Source of the DNA: Paludisphaera borealis
GTDB lineage: Bacteria; Planctomycetota; Planctomycetia; Isosphaerales; Isosphaeraceae
Length of the DNA stretch: 64,000 nt
NCBI RefSeq assembly: GCF_001956985.1
Contig: NZ_CP019082.1
Span: 496,001 to 560,000 of the forward strand
Reading direction: 5' to 3'
Part shown: in pieces, positions 1 through 8,616 of the stretch
How positions within the stretch are numbered: position 1 is the first letter of the stretch
How the letters are laid out: each line of letters opens with the position of its first letter
The notes under the pieces: model-generated
What the model was told of the DNA's origin: nothing
What the model saw: only the letters and a program-made list of their open reading frames with translations
Database searches by the model: none
Made by a program: the position numbers and the translations under genes

Positions 1-3000
1 CGGGTTCGACGACGTGATCGCCCAGGCGACCGGCGATCGCCTTCAAGTCGGTCGGGTGGGGCCTGGCGTCGAGGTTCGAGAACACCGGCCGCCCCGGCGC
101 GGCGATCAGTCGATCGGCGGCGAGCCGGGTCAAGGGCTCGCGGGCGGCGTCCATCCGTTCCGTGTGAAAGGCGCAGGCCACGGGCAGGCGTCGGCCGCGA
201 ACGTTTCGCCCTTGGGCGCGGTCGACGACGGCCTGGACCGACGCCTCCGAGCCGGCGACGACGGTTTGAAGCGGGCCGTTGAAGTTCACGGCCGCGACGT
301 CTTTCAGGTCGCCGATCAAGGAACGGACGGTCTTCGCGTCGGCCGCGAGGGCGGCCATCGCGCCGGGGTTTCGGCCGGCGGCGTCGCGGAGCAATCGCCC
401 TCGCGTCAGCGAAAGCTCGACCAGGCCGCGGACGTCGAGCGCGCCGGCCTCGTGCAGCGCGACGAGTTCGCCGTAGCTGTGACCGGCGACGACGTCGGCG
501 GCGAGTCCCAGGCTTGCCAGCAGCCGCGAGAGCCCGAGGCTCGCCGCGCCGAGGGCCGGCTGAGCGATCTCGGTGGCTCGCAACGCGTCGGTCTGGGCGC
601 GGCGGGCGTCGTCGTTGAAGGCGGGGGGCGGGAAGATCTTCGGGCCGATCGGCTCGCCGCCGAGGTCGCGGACGGCGGCGTCGAACTCGTCGAAGGCGCC
701 GAGCACTTCCTCGAACGCGACCGCCAGGTCGCCGAGCATGCCGACCGCCTGAGAGCCCTGCCCCGGGAACACGAACGCGACATTGCCCCCCGCGTGCCGC
801 GGACGCTCGGCGTAGCGGACGCCGCGCGGGTCGTCGAACGCGGCGTCCCCCTTGCGAATCGCCGACCGGGCGGTTTCCAGCTTTGTGGCCAGATCGTCGA
901 GGCCGGTTGCGACGATCGCCAGCGTGGGGCCGTTGCCGTCGATGGGCTTCCGGCTCGCCAACGTGTGGGCGACGTCGCGGAGCGCGGGCCGCGCGCCGGC
1001 GTTCAGGCGATCGGCGAGTTGATCGAGGTCGCCAAGCAGCGACTCGCGATCGGCGGCCGACCAGACGAGCAACTCGGCGGGCCATTCGCGATCGGCGGCC
1101 CGAGTCGTCGGGATCGGATCTCGCTCATAGGCTTCCATGACGACGTGAAAATTCGTGCCGCCGAATCCGAACGCGCTGACGCCGGCGCGGCGCGGGCGTT
1201 CGAGCGAGGCGTGCAGCCAGGGGCGGGCCTCGGTGTTGAGACGAAGCGGGCCGTCGTGGAGATCGAGCTGGAGGTTCGGGGTCGTCACGCCGATCGTCGG
1301 CGGCAAGACCCGGTTGTGCAGCGCGAGCGTGGCGTGGATCAGTCCGGCCAGTCCCGCGGCGCACTTGGTGTGGCCGATCTGCGACTTGACGGAACCGACG
1401 GTGCACGAGCCTCGCTCGGCGCCCGCCTCGCGCATCAGCCGGCTCAGGGCGGCGATTTCGACGACGTCGCCGACGGCGGTCCCGGTGCCGTGGGCTTCAA
1501 CGTAGCCGACGGTCGCCGGATCGACGGCCGCCTCGGCGTAGGCGCGTTCGAGGGCTCGGGTCTGGCCTTCGATTCCGGGCGCGGTCAGACCCCGGCTGCG
1601 GCCGTCGCTGGAGGAGCCCACGCCCTGGATCACGGCGTAGATGCGGTCGCCGTCGCGCTCGGCGTCGGCCAGCCGCTTGAGAATCACCGCCGTCGCGCCC
1701 TCGCTGATCACGATGCCGTCGGCGGTCGCGTCGAACGGGCGGCAGCGGCCGCGCGGCGAGAACGCTTGCGTCTTGCTGAACGCCAGATACGTGAACGGAT
1801 TTTGAACCGTGTCGACGCCCCCCAGCACGACGACGTCGGCCGCCCTGCTCCGAAGCTCGCGGACCGCCAGGTTGAGCGCGGCGAGCGACGACCCGCAGGC
1901 GGCGTCGACCGTGTAGTTGGCCCCGCCGAGGTTCAGCCGGTTGGCGATCCGGCCGGCGGTGACGTTCAGGAGGAAGCCGGGGAACGAGTCCTCGGTCCAC
2001 TCGGGCAAGAGCCCATCGCAGCTTTCGAGGGCCGCCGCGCCCGAGCCGGGGACGACGCCGTCGAGCATCGGCAGGTACGACTTGAAAGCGTAGCCCATCG
2101 CCACCTGCGCCGCGCCTCCGCCCATCCCGAGCACGACGGCCGTACGCTCGCGGGGGAACGGGCGGTCGGCGTAGCCGGCGTCGGCAAGCGCCGCTCGCGC
2201 TACTTCCAGGGCGAGCAACTGCGCGGGCTCGATGCTCGGCAGGCTGGACGGCGGCATGCCATAGCGGAGCGGATCGAACGGGACGTCGGGAACGAAGCCG
2301 CCCCACTTCGAGTAGATCTTGTCCGGCGCCTTGGGGTCGGCGTCGTAGTAGAGCCGCCAGTCCCAGCGGTCGGGCGGAACCTCGGTGATCGCGTCGCGGC
2401 CGTTCAGCGAGTTCGCCCAGAACGTCGCGAGATCCGGGGCGCCGGGCAGGACGGCCGACATCCCCACGATCGCGACGGCCGCGGGATCGGGCTGGCGTTC
2501 CGTCGCCTCGACGACGCCTGAGGCGAGCCGTTCGATCCAGGCGGTCGCGCCGAGGGCGACGTCTTCGTGCAGCTCGCGCATCGTCACCACGCGATCGCGC
2601 AGCGCGGCGGCCTGGCCGAGCATGTAAAGGCCGTTCGCCGCCTGCACGGATTCGGCGACGGGCGCGAGCGAGGCTTCGGAGCCGTTCTTGCGCTCTACGC
2701 CCTTGGCCGCGATCCGCAGCCGGCCGAGGTTGAGGGTCTCCAGCGACTCGCGGATCTCGTCGTGCGACTTGCGCTGGGCGATCAGCCCCGCGCGCTCGGC
2801 GGAGAAACGATCGACGAACGGCGTCTTGCCGACCCGGACGAGGTGTCCTGGGCCGGTTTCCAGCAGCACGGTCTCCCGGCACTCGGCGGCCTCGTGCTGA
2901 TAGCGCGCGACGATCGCGCCGGTGGAGACGGCCTCGCGGGTGAACAGGTAGGCCGTGCCCATGAGGACGCCGATCCGAACCCCTCGCGCGGCCAAGTCGC

Positions 3001-4543
3001 CGGCCAGGGCCGCGACGGCCGCCGCGGATCGCGCGTCATGGATTCCGCCGGCGAACACGAGGCTGAACGACTCGGCCGCCGCGCCCGCGTCGATCGCTTT
3101 CTCGATGACGCGGCAGCCTTGCTCCCAGAGCACGAAGCTCGATCGCGGGCCGACGTGCCCGCCGCATTCCCGGCCTTCCAGGACGAACCGCCGCGACCCA
3201 GCCCGCAAGAACTGGTCGAGCAGGCCCGGGGACGGGACGTGGAGGTATGTGGCGATCCCTTCCCGCTCCAACTCGGCCGCCTGGTCGGGTCGGCCTCCCG
3301 CGATCAGGGCGAACGGCGGCTTCACCGCGAGCACGACCGCAAGCTGCTCGCGACGCAGTTCGGAAGGGACGAACCCAAGCAGGCCGACTCCCCACGATCG
3401 GCCTTCGAGCCGCCGGGCCGATTCGTTCAAGAGCCGCTCGACTTCCGCCTTTCGCAGGAGAGCCAATGCGACGAAGGGCAAGGCCCCTTCCTCGGCGACG
3501 GCCGCCGCGAACAGCGGCACGTCGCTGACCCTCGTCATCGGTCCCTGAAGGATCGGAAACCGACAACCGTGCGACTTGGCCAGGGCCGCGCTTTCGGCCA
3601 TCGGTCGCGCCTTGAAGGCCCCTTGGAGTCCCGCGTCGATCGCCTTCTCAATCGTCTGGACAACGCCGCCGAGCGTGACATGGGTCGCCGCCAGCTCCGT
3701 CGCGAAGGCGGCGTCCTGGCCGATCGGCCACGCCTGTCCGGCCTTCCAGCCCACGTCGCAAGCGACGGCCCGCGTCCAGACGTCGCCGCCTCGCCGGGCC
3801 GCGTCGCGCAATCTCGAGAGGACGGGGGACGTCGGGGGGGCGTAAACGCGGATCGCGCCGTCAGCGGCCTCGATAAGTTGCGTCTCGCCGCCGTCCCAGT
3901 GCCGCAACACGTCGCGAAACGAGGCCGTCAGAGGAGATTCGCGAACCAGTAGAGCCGCCCCGTCGAGCACCACGCCCGCCGCGCCCGCCGCCACGCAGCC
4001 CGCGGCGACCCTCGGTCCGACACCGCCGCGAACCCATACGGGGAGATCGGTCCGCGCGAGGACGGCCTGAAGCAGGATGAACGCCGAATCCAGGCCGACG
4101 CGTCCGCCCGCCTCGTTGCCGACCACGATCAGACCATCGACCCCGGCCGAAACCGCCGCCTCCGCTTCCGTCGCCGATACGATCTCGCCGACGATCCGAC
4201 GACCCGAGTCGTGAATCCTGGCGCATACCTCGGTCAGCATGTCGCCGTCCCAGGGGCCGGTGCAGACGACCACGGCCAGACCCGGGCCCGCCGCGTCGAC
4301 CCACGGTTCGGCGATCTGATCGGCGCGCAGGCGAACCGCGTACTCGCTGTCGGCGAACCGCGTCAACGAGTCGATCGCCTTCGAGGCGTCGTCGTCGCCC
4401 GTCACGTCGAGGACGCCCAGCGCGCCACCGCGCCCGGCAGCGATCACGAACGATGCGCCGCCAGCGATTCGAGGGGCCAGGGCGAATACACGGCGTTGAT
4501 TCCACAGCATCGCGTTGGCTCTCAATGAATGCGGGTCATCCAT
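1..4543 (-). CDS. PKS-like multidomain enzyme: NMO/PfaD-like domains + ketosynthase + acyltransferase (3' part outside window)
   Basis: The reading frame is open from 4543 to the left edge (about 1514 residues), so the C-terminal part is missing. Residues 1-230 look like a first nitronate-monooxygenase-type barrel (GNEAGGRVG). Residues about 320-560 are a second one (FPILQGPM, then ECGGHVGP), of the 2-nitropropane dioxygenase/PfaD enoyl-reductase type. A ketosynthase begins near 686 (AIVGMSAVLPG), with the active Cys in DAACGSSLAAL near 883, and His in EAHGTGT near 1016 and IGHTKCAAG near 1053. An acyltransferase follows (FPGQGSQAVGM near 1259, GHSYGE near 1355). The combination suggests iterative polyketide or unusual lipid synthesis with built-in enoyl reduction. 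Downstream ACP and reductive domains would lie beyond the edge. The first ATG is at 4543. ATG 4510 has a better GAGAG ribosome site, and a TATAGT box at 4549-4554 lies too close to 4543, so 4510 is a real alternative. Confidence 0.85.
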   Translation of the reverse strand, partial: MDDPHSLRANAMLWNQRRVFALAPRIAGGASFVIAAGRGGALGVLDVTGDDDASKAIDSLTRFADSEYAVRLRADQIAEPWVDAAGPGLAVVVCTGPWDGDMLTEVCARIHDSGRRIVGEIVSATEAEAAVSAGVDGLIVVGNEAGGRVGLDSAFILLQAVLARTDLPVWVRGGVGPRVAAGCVAAGAAGVVLDGAALLVRESPLTASFRDVLRHWDGGETQLIEAADGAIRVYAPPTSPVLSRLRDAARRGGDVWTRAVACDVGWKAGQAWPIGQDAAFATELAATHVTLGGVVQTIEKAIDAGLQGAFKARPMAESAALAKSHGCRFPILQGPMTRVSDVPLFAAAVAEEGALPFVALALLRKAEVERLLNESARRLEGRSWGVGLLGFVPSELRREQLAVVLAVKPPFALIAGGRPDQAAELEREGIATYLHVPSPGLLDQFLRAGSRRFVLEGRECGGHVGPRSSFVLWEQGCRVIEKAIDAGAAAESFSLVFAGGIHDARSAAAVAALAGDLAARGVRIGVLMGTAYLFTREAVSTGAIVARYQHEAAECRETVLLETGPGHLVRVGKTPFVDRFSAERAGLIAQRKSHDEIRESLETLNLGRLRIAAKGVERKNGSEASLAPVAESVQAANGLYMLGQAAALRDRVVTMRELHEDVALGATAWIERLASGVVEATERQPDPAAVAIVGMSAVLPGAPDLATFWANSLNGRDAITEVPPDRWDWRLYYDADPKAPDKIYSKWGGFVPDVPFDPLRYGMPPSSLPSIEPAQLLALEVARAALADAGYADRPFPRERTAVVLGMGGGAAQVAMGYAFKSYLPMLDGVVPGSGAAALESCDGLLPEWTEDSFPGFLLNVTAGRIANRLNLGGANYTVDAACGSSLAALNLAVRELRSRAADVVVLGGVDTVQNPFTYLAFSKTQAFSPRGRCRPFDATADGIVISEGATAVILKRLADAERDGDRIYAVIQGVGSSSDGRSRGLTAPGIEGQTRALERAYAEAAVDPATVGYVEAHGTGTAVGDVVEIAALSRLMREAGAERGSCTVGSVKSQIGHTKCAAGLAGLIHATLALHNRVLPPTIGVTTPNLQLDLHDGPLRLNTEARPWLHASLERPRRAGVSAFGFGGTNFHVVMEAYERDPIPTTRAADREWPAELLVWSAADRESLLGDLDQLADRLNAGARPALRDVAHTLASRKPIDGNGPTLAIVATGLDDLATKLETARSAIRKGDAAFDDPRGVRYAERPRHAGGNVAFVFPGQGSQAVGMLGDLAVAFEEVLGAFDEFDAAVRDLGGEPIGPKIFPPPAFNDDARRAQTDALRATEIAQPALGAASLGLSRLLASLGLAADVVAGHSYGELVALHEAGALDVRGLVELSLTRGRLLRDAAGRNPGAMAALAADAKTVRSLIGDLKDVAAVNFNGPLQTVVAGSEASVQAVVDRAQGRNVRGRRLPVACAFHTERMDAAREPLTRLAADRLIAAPGRPVFSNLDARPHPTDLKAIAGRLGDHVVEP

Positions 4544-4704
4544 AGAGGACTATAACACCCGAAGTGAAGATGGACGTTTTGGGGCGAGTGCGAAATTTGG
4601 GTCAACGATTCATGGTGCACGATCTTTGGATCGATCGTACTGTGCGCGGTGTGGCGCATTTAAGGAATACGTTGGCTGGGATGTCGGGGTTGGGTGGGCG
4701 GGGG

Positions 4705-5610
4705 TCAGGGGGGGCTCGATTTCGGTCGGTTCTTGAGAAGTTCGCGGCGGAGCCGTCGGACCTGGTCCTGGGCGACGGGGGCGAATTTCGATCGCAGGAT
4801 CGGGGCCCCTCGGAACCAGGCTTCGGGCTCGGCGAAGGCCGCGTGCATCTCGACGAAGAGGGCGTCAGCGGCTTCCTTCGACTTCAACCGGCTGACTTTG
4901 ACGTAGCTGACGCCCCCCTGGAACGGGTTCGCGGGACCGTTTTCCGCGAGGTTCTTCCAGTGGTTGGTCGGCTCGCCCGGGGGGTTGAAGGCGGGATCGA
5001 CGCGCGCGGCGATCACCATCGAGTCGTCGGTCCGGGTCGCCATGACTTCGTCGACGGCTTCGAACGCGATCCGATCCAGGAGCCGGCCTTTCAGGTGGAC
5101 GAACCAGTGCGGGGCGTCGCCTTCGAGCTGGGCGACGCGATTCCGGGGCTTCGGGTCGTCGGCGGTGAGCAGGCGCTGCTCAAACCGCATGTTGCCGACC
5201 TCAACGGCCTTCGCGTCGGCTTGCGTGATCAGCTTCACCGGGTCGAGCTGGCTCAGATCGGCCCGGACGACGAACCAGAGGTCGACCGAACGGATGATCG
5301 AGTCGGCCGTCTTGGCGTCGTGGAGCTTGAGGATGTACGGGGCGGTCACCGAATCGCGGAGCAAGTCATTCACCGCTTGCTCGGAGCCGCAAAGGTCGAG
5401 CAAGGCGGCGCGTCGGCCTTTGTCGTCCAATCCGTCGTGGAAGGTCGGCGCGGGAAGGGCGACGGTCGTTCCACCGGCCTTGAGGCCGTCGCGCAACGCC
5501 ACCTCGTAAACCGGGTTGCGCTGGTGGGCGGGCTCCGGGCTCGGGTCGGGCTGCTGGGGAGGTAAGAAAAGGATCGGCGCGAGCACGATCGCTGCGAGAT
5601 GGTTCAGCAT
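4705..5610 (-). CDS. secreted hypothetical protein
   Basis: A 301-residue protein starting at ATG 5610. Residues 1-17 form a short hydrophobic leader (MLNHLAAIVLAPILFLP), followed by a proline-rich stretch, which suggests export. I do not recognise the remainder. It is soluble-looking, mixed alpha/beta, with no cysteine cluster or catalytic motif I can name. The frame stays open far upstream of 5610, but the leader places the start here. It is divergent from the sppA-like gene (5752) and lies 161 bases upstream of the PKS-like gene on the same strand. Co-transcription with the PKS is possible but not shown. Confidence 0.7.
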   Translation of the reverse strand: MLNHLAAIVLAPILFLPPQQPDPSPEPAHQRNPVYEVALRDGLKAGGTTVALPAPTFHDGLDDKGRRAALLDLCGSEQAVNDLLRDSVTAPYILKLHDAKTADSIIRSVDLWFVVRADLSQLDPVKLITQADAKAVEVGNMRFEQRLLTADDPKPRNRVAQLEGDAPHWFVHLKGRLLDRIAFEAVDEVMATRTDDSMVIAARVDPAFNPPGEPTNHWKNLAENGPANPFQGGVSYVKVSRLKSKEAADALFVEMHAAFAEPEAWFRGAPILRSKFAPVAQDQVRRLRRELLKNRPKSSPP

Positions 5611-5751
5611 GGCCGGATTGTAGCAGTTTCGCGGCTCGCGTCGATCGAAGTGGCAAGTTTCGCCGCCGCGCGTCCGATGAACCGAGTGAGGAGTGAAATC
5701 CACTCCGACGATCGCGTGACGGAATTCGAATCGAGACTTGGCGAGACAGGC

Positions 5752-6861
5752 ATGGGTCGCGTGTATTCCCACAACCGACATTCGAGCGCATGGCTGACGC
5801 TGCTGATCGTCGTGATGCTGACGTTCGTGAGTGGCTGCCATCATGCCATTCCGATTGTCGGGCAGTTCCAGGGGGCCGCGCAGGTCGACGCCCGGGCGGA
5901 CGTTCGGGGCGAGATGGCCGTCAAGCTTCCGGCGGCGATCGATCCCGGGCCGATGGTCGTGGCGACCGTCGAGGCGTCTCCCAGCGGCGATTCTTCGCAC
6001 CGGGTCGCGGTGATCGACGTGGACGGCTTGATCCTGAACCAGAACGTCGAAGGGATTTACGACTCGGGCGAGAACCCGGTGGCCGGCTTTCGCGAGAAGC
6101 TGGAAGCGGCTGCGGGGGACGCGAAGGTCGTGGCGGTGGTCTTGCGGATTCACAGCCCCGGGGGGGGCGTCACCGCCTGCGACATCCTGGCCGACGAGCT
6201 GGGACGCTTCAAGGCCGCGACCCACAAGCCGGTGGTCGCCTGCCTGATGGACGTCGCCGCTTCGGGCGCCTATTACCTGGCGGTCGGAGCCGACCGGATC
6301 GTGGCCCATCCGACGACCCTCACCGGCGGCGTCGGCGCGATCTTCAATCATGTGAATCTGGAAGACGCCATGGCGCAGCTCAACGTCACGGTCGAGCCGA
6401 TCAAGTCGGGGCCGCTGATCGACATGGGGAGCGTCACCAAGCCGCTCGACCCCCAATCACGTGAGATCCTCGTCGAGATGGCCGACGGTTTTCGCCAGCG
6501 GTTCCTGGGAAGAATCGCGCAGCTACGGCCCGTCGTGAGCGACGCCGACCTCAAGGCGATTTCCGACGGCCGCATCCTCGCTGCTCCCAAGGCTCTTTCG
6601 CTGCACCTGGTGGACCAGATCGGCTATCTCCCCGACGCCGTCGGCGAGGCCCGGCGCCTGGCCGGCGCGCCGGGGGCCGAGGTGGTCCTCTACCATCGCG
6701 ACGGGGCGCCCGCGCGGTCGCTGTACGCGATCGCTCCGAAGCCCCCCCGCATGGGCGAGGTGTTGCCGTTCAGTTACCCCGGACTCGACCGGGCCAAGCT
6801 GCCGACGTTCCTCTATCTCTGGCAGCCCGACCCGACCCTGCCCCGGACCACGGCCCGGTGA
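5752..6861 (+). CDS. sppA: signal peptide peptidase SppA-like S49 serine protease, lipoprotein
   Basis: A 369-residue single-domain (SppA 36K type) membrane-anchored protease that would degrade cleaved signal peptides. The N-terminus is a lipoprotein signal, hydrophobic (WLTLLIVVMLTFVSGC) and ending in a lipobox cysteine. The S49 core follows: VIDVDGLI, the oxyanion region RIHSPGGGV, the nucleophile Ser171 in DVAASGAYYLA and the general-base Lys218 in EPIKSGPL, 47 residues later as expected for the Ser/Lys dyad. Start ATG 5752 was chosen because it places the signal at the N-terminus and has GACAGG upstream. Longer in-frame starts exist but would bury the signal. The stop overlaps the next gene's GTG by four bases, so the two are probably translationally coupled. 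Confidence 0.88.
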   Translation: MGRVYSHNRHSSAWLTLLIVVMLTFVSGCHHAIPIVGQFQGAAQVDARADVRGEMAVKLPAAIDPGPMVVATVEASPSGDSSHRVAVIDVDGLILNQNVEGIYDSGENPVAGFREKLEAAAGDAKVVAVVLRIHSPGGGVTACDILADELGRFKAATHKPVVACLMDVAASGAYYLAVGADRIVAHPTTLTGGVGAIFNHVNLEDAMAQLNVTVEPIKSGPLIDMGSVTKPLDPQSREILVEMADGFRQRFLGRIAQLRPVVSDADLKAISDGRILAAPKALSLHLVDQIGYLPDAVGEARRLAGAPGAEVVLYHRDGAPARSLYAIAPKPPRMGEVLPFSYPGLDRAKLPTFLYLWQPDPTLPRTTAR

Positions 6862-7880
6862 GCCAGGACATCCCTCGTCCGCTCGACCCCGATCCCGCGG
6901 AATGGCCCGTGCTCGTGACCGGCGCCGGCGGCTTCGTCGGCGGACACATTGCGCGGAGGCTGGCCGAAGCGGGACATCGCGTGCGAGGACTGGTGAGACG
7001 ACCGCCCGTCGAACGGGCCGGCGATCCGGCCATCGAATGGATCGTGGGCGAATTGTGTGATTCGGAGCGGGTCCGACGCGCCCTGACCGGCGTGCGCGGG
7101 GTGATCCATTCGGCGGCTTGGGTCAGCCTGGGCCGCGACCGCCTCGGCGTCAGCCGCGCCGTGAACGTCGATGCGACCCGCCAGTTGCTGGACGAGGCTC
7201 GACGCGTCGGGGTCGAGCGGTTCGTCTTCACCTCGACCTTGCACACCCTGGCCGCGGGAACTCCCGAGACGCCGGCCGACGAGGACGCGCCGTGGAACCT
7301 GGAATGCGTCGAATCGCCTTACGGGCGCTCCAAGCGCGAGGCCGAGGTTTTCGTTCGCGCGGCGAGCGAGGGCGGGTTCACGACGATCGTGCTCTGCCCC
7401 GGGATGGTCCTCGGCGCGCGCGACCTCAAGCCGACTTCGACGCTGCTCGTTCGCATCATGGCCCGCCATCCCGTGGTTGTGGTGTCGGGGGGCGGCATCC
7501 CGATCGTCGACGCTTCGATCGTCGCTCTGGCCCACCGTCGGGCCCTGGTCCTCGGCGAGCCCGGCGCGCGTTATGCGGTTGTCGGAGAGTACCTTGGCTT
7601 CCCGGCCCTCGCTCGATTGGTGGCTGAAGTCGGGGGCTGGCCGCTGATGGTCTTCGTCTTGCCGAACTTTCTGGAGCGTCCCTTGAAGGCGACGGCCGAT
7701 ATCTTCACCTGGCTGCGCCTCACCGCCGAGTTTTCGGGGCCGACCGTCGCGGGGGGCTTCCTCCATCACCACGTTTCGGGCGTCCGGGCGGATCGGTGTT
7801 TCGGTCTGGTGCATCCGCCTGCCGTCGAGTCGGTCCGCGCGGCCCTCGTTTCGGTTGGAGGCGGACGTCAGGGCCTATAA
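6858..7880 (+). CDS. NAD(P)-dependent epimerase/dehydratase, extended SDR family
   Basis: A 340-residue extended short-chain dehydrogenase/reductase. The N-terminal Rossmann dinucleotide site is VTGAGGFVGGHIARRL (residues about 17-32), and the YGRSKREAE stretch carries the catalytic YxxxK. The FTSTLHTLA strand supplies the Ser/Thr of the triad. The protein resembles dihydroflavonol-4-reductase-like or nucleoside-sugar epimerase members; the substrate cannot be told from sequence. The start is GTG 6858 inside the sppA stop (GTGA overlap), which argues for one operon. No membrane segment is evident. Its partnership with SppA has no obvious biochemical logic and may be only positional. Confidence 0.85.
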   Translation: MSQDIPRPLDPDPAEWPVLVTGAGGFVGGHIARRLAEAGHRVRGLVRRPPVERAGDPAIEWIVGELCDSERVRRALTGVRGVIHSAAWVSLGRDRLGVSRAVNVDATRQLLDEARRVGVERFVFTSTLHTLAAGTPETPADEDAPWNLECVESPYGRSKREAEVFVRAASEGGFTTIVLCPGMVLGARDLKPTSTLLVRIMARHPVVVVSGGGIPIVDASIVALAHRRALVLGEPGARYAVVGEYLGFPALARLVAEVGGWPLMVFVLPNFLERPLKATADIFTWLRLTAEFSGPTVAGGFLHHHVSGVRADRCFGLVHPPAVESVRAALVSVGGGRQGL

Positions 7881-7881
7881 T
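7855..7881 (+). promoter_or_regulatory. candidate sigma70-type promoter for the yqgE gene
   Basis: A perfect TATAAT at 7876-7881 overlaps the stop codon of the SDR gene. A TTGGAG hexamer sits 15 bases upstream (7855-7860), shorter than the ideal 17. The yqgE start codon is 58 bases further on. In such GC-rich surroundings a perfect -10 box stands out, but the short spacer keeps confidence moderate. Confidence 0.35.
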
Positions 7882-7938
7882 GAGATGAGACCGGGTTATT
7901 TTGCGATTCGACCTCGATCCTGACGGGCTCGAAAACCG

Positions 7939-8502
7939 ATGGCCATTCAATCGCTCAAAGGACATCTGCTGATCGCCACGCCCGAGGTTCACTCCTCTTT
8001 GTTCGCTCGTTCCGTCGTTTTGATGGTCGAGCACACGGAGGACGAGGGGGCCAAGGGGATCATCCTCAATCTCCCCACAAGCGCCACCATGACCGACCTG
8101 GCGGGCAAATTGTTCGACGAGGACTTCGTGTGGGACAAGCCGCTGCATCTCGGCGGCCCCGTCGCCGGTCCATTGCTGGTCCTGCACACCGACCAAGGGC
8201 TGGCCGACCTGGAAGTCGTCTCGGGCGTTTACATGGCGCTCGACGCCGTGAAGTCGCAGCACCTCATCAGCATGGAGGTCGAGCCGTCGCTGGTCGTCGC
8301 CAACTTCTCGTGTTGGGCCCCTGGTCAGCTCGAAGACGAGTTGAGCAACGACGTCTGGCTGACGACGCCGGCCGACACGGCGCACATTTTCCTGCGAGGC
8401 GATCAGGATCTCTGGCAGACCGCGATCCGCCAGATCCGGGCCGACAAGCTCAAGGAAATCATGCGGCTCCGCGAACCTCTGGGCGATCCCAGCCTCAACT
8501 GA
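7939..8502 (+). CDS. YqgE/AlgH family protein
   Basis: A 187-residue protein that matches the YqgE/AlgH (DUF179) family from end to end. Visible marks are the opening GHLLIATP, the SVVLMVEHTEDEGAKGIILN core, LHLGGPV, and the C-terminal ANFSCWAPGQLEDEL motif followed by a helix. Family members are small single-domain cytoplasmic proteins of unclear role; AlgH was named for alginate regulation in Pseudomonas. Length is normal. Start ATG 7939 has only a weak ribosome site. The gene probably has its own promoter (TATAAT at 7876-7881). Confidence 0.93.
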   Translation: MAIQSLKGHLLIATPEVHSSLFARSVVLMVEHTEDEGAKGIILNLPTSATMTDLAGKLFDEDFVWDKPLHLGGPVAGPLLVLHTDQGLADLEVVSGVYMALDAVKSQHLISMEVEPSLVVANFSCWAPGQLEDELSNDVWLTTPADTAHIFLRGDQDLWQTAIRQIRADKLKEIMRLREPLGDPSLN

Positions 8503-8616
8503 GGCGGGAATCTCGCGCCGGTGGCGTCCTGTAAAGCTCGCGCGAAATCCCTATCCTGGTTGGCGAGCCCTTCCGATTCGGGAGGCGGCCGCAACGGACG
8601 TGGGAGATCAGCGAAC

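Noticed and set aside
14-2521. Long plus-strand open frame (835 codons) at the left edge
   Set aside because: It is the mirror of the PKS coding strand; its translation is Gly/Arg/Val-rich low-complexity sequence with no domain, while the minus strand shows complete KS and AT motifs.
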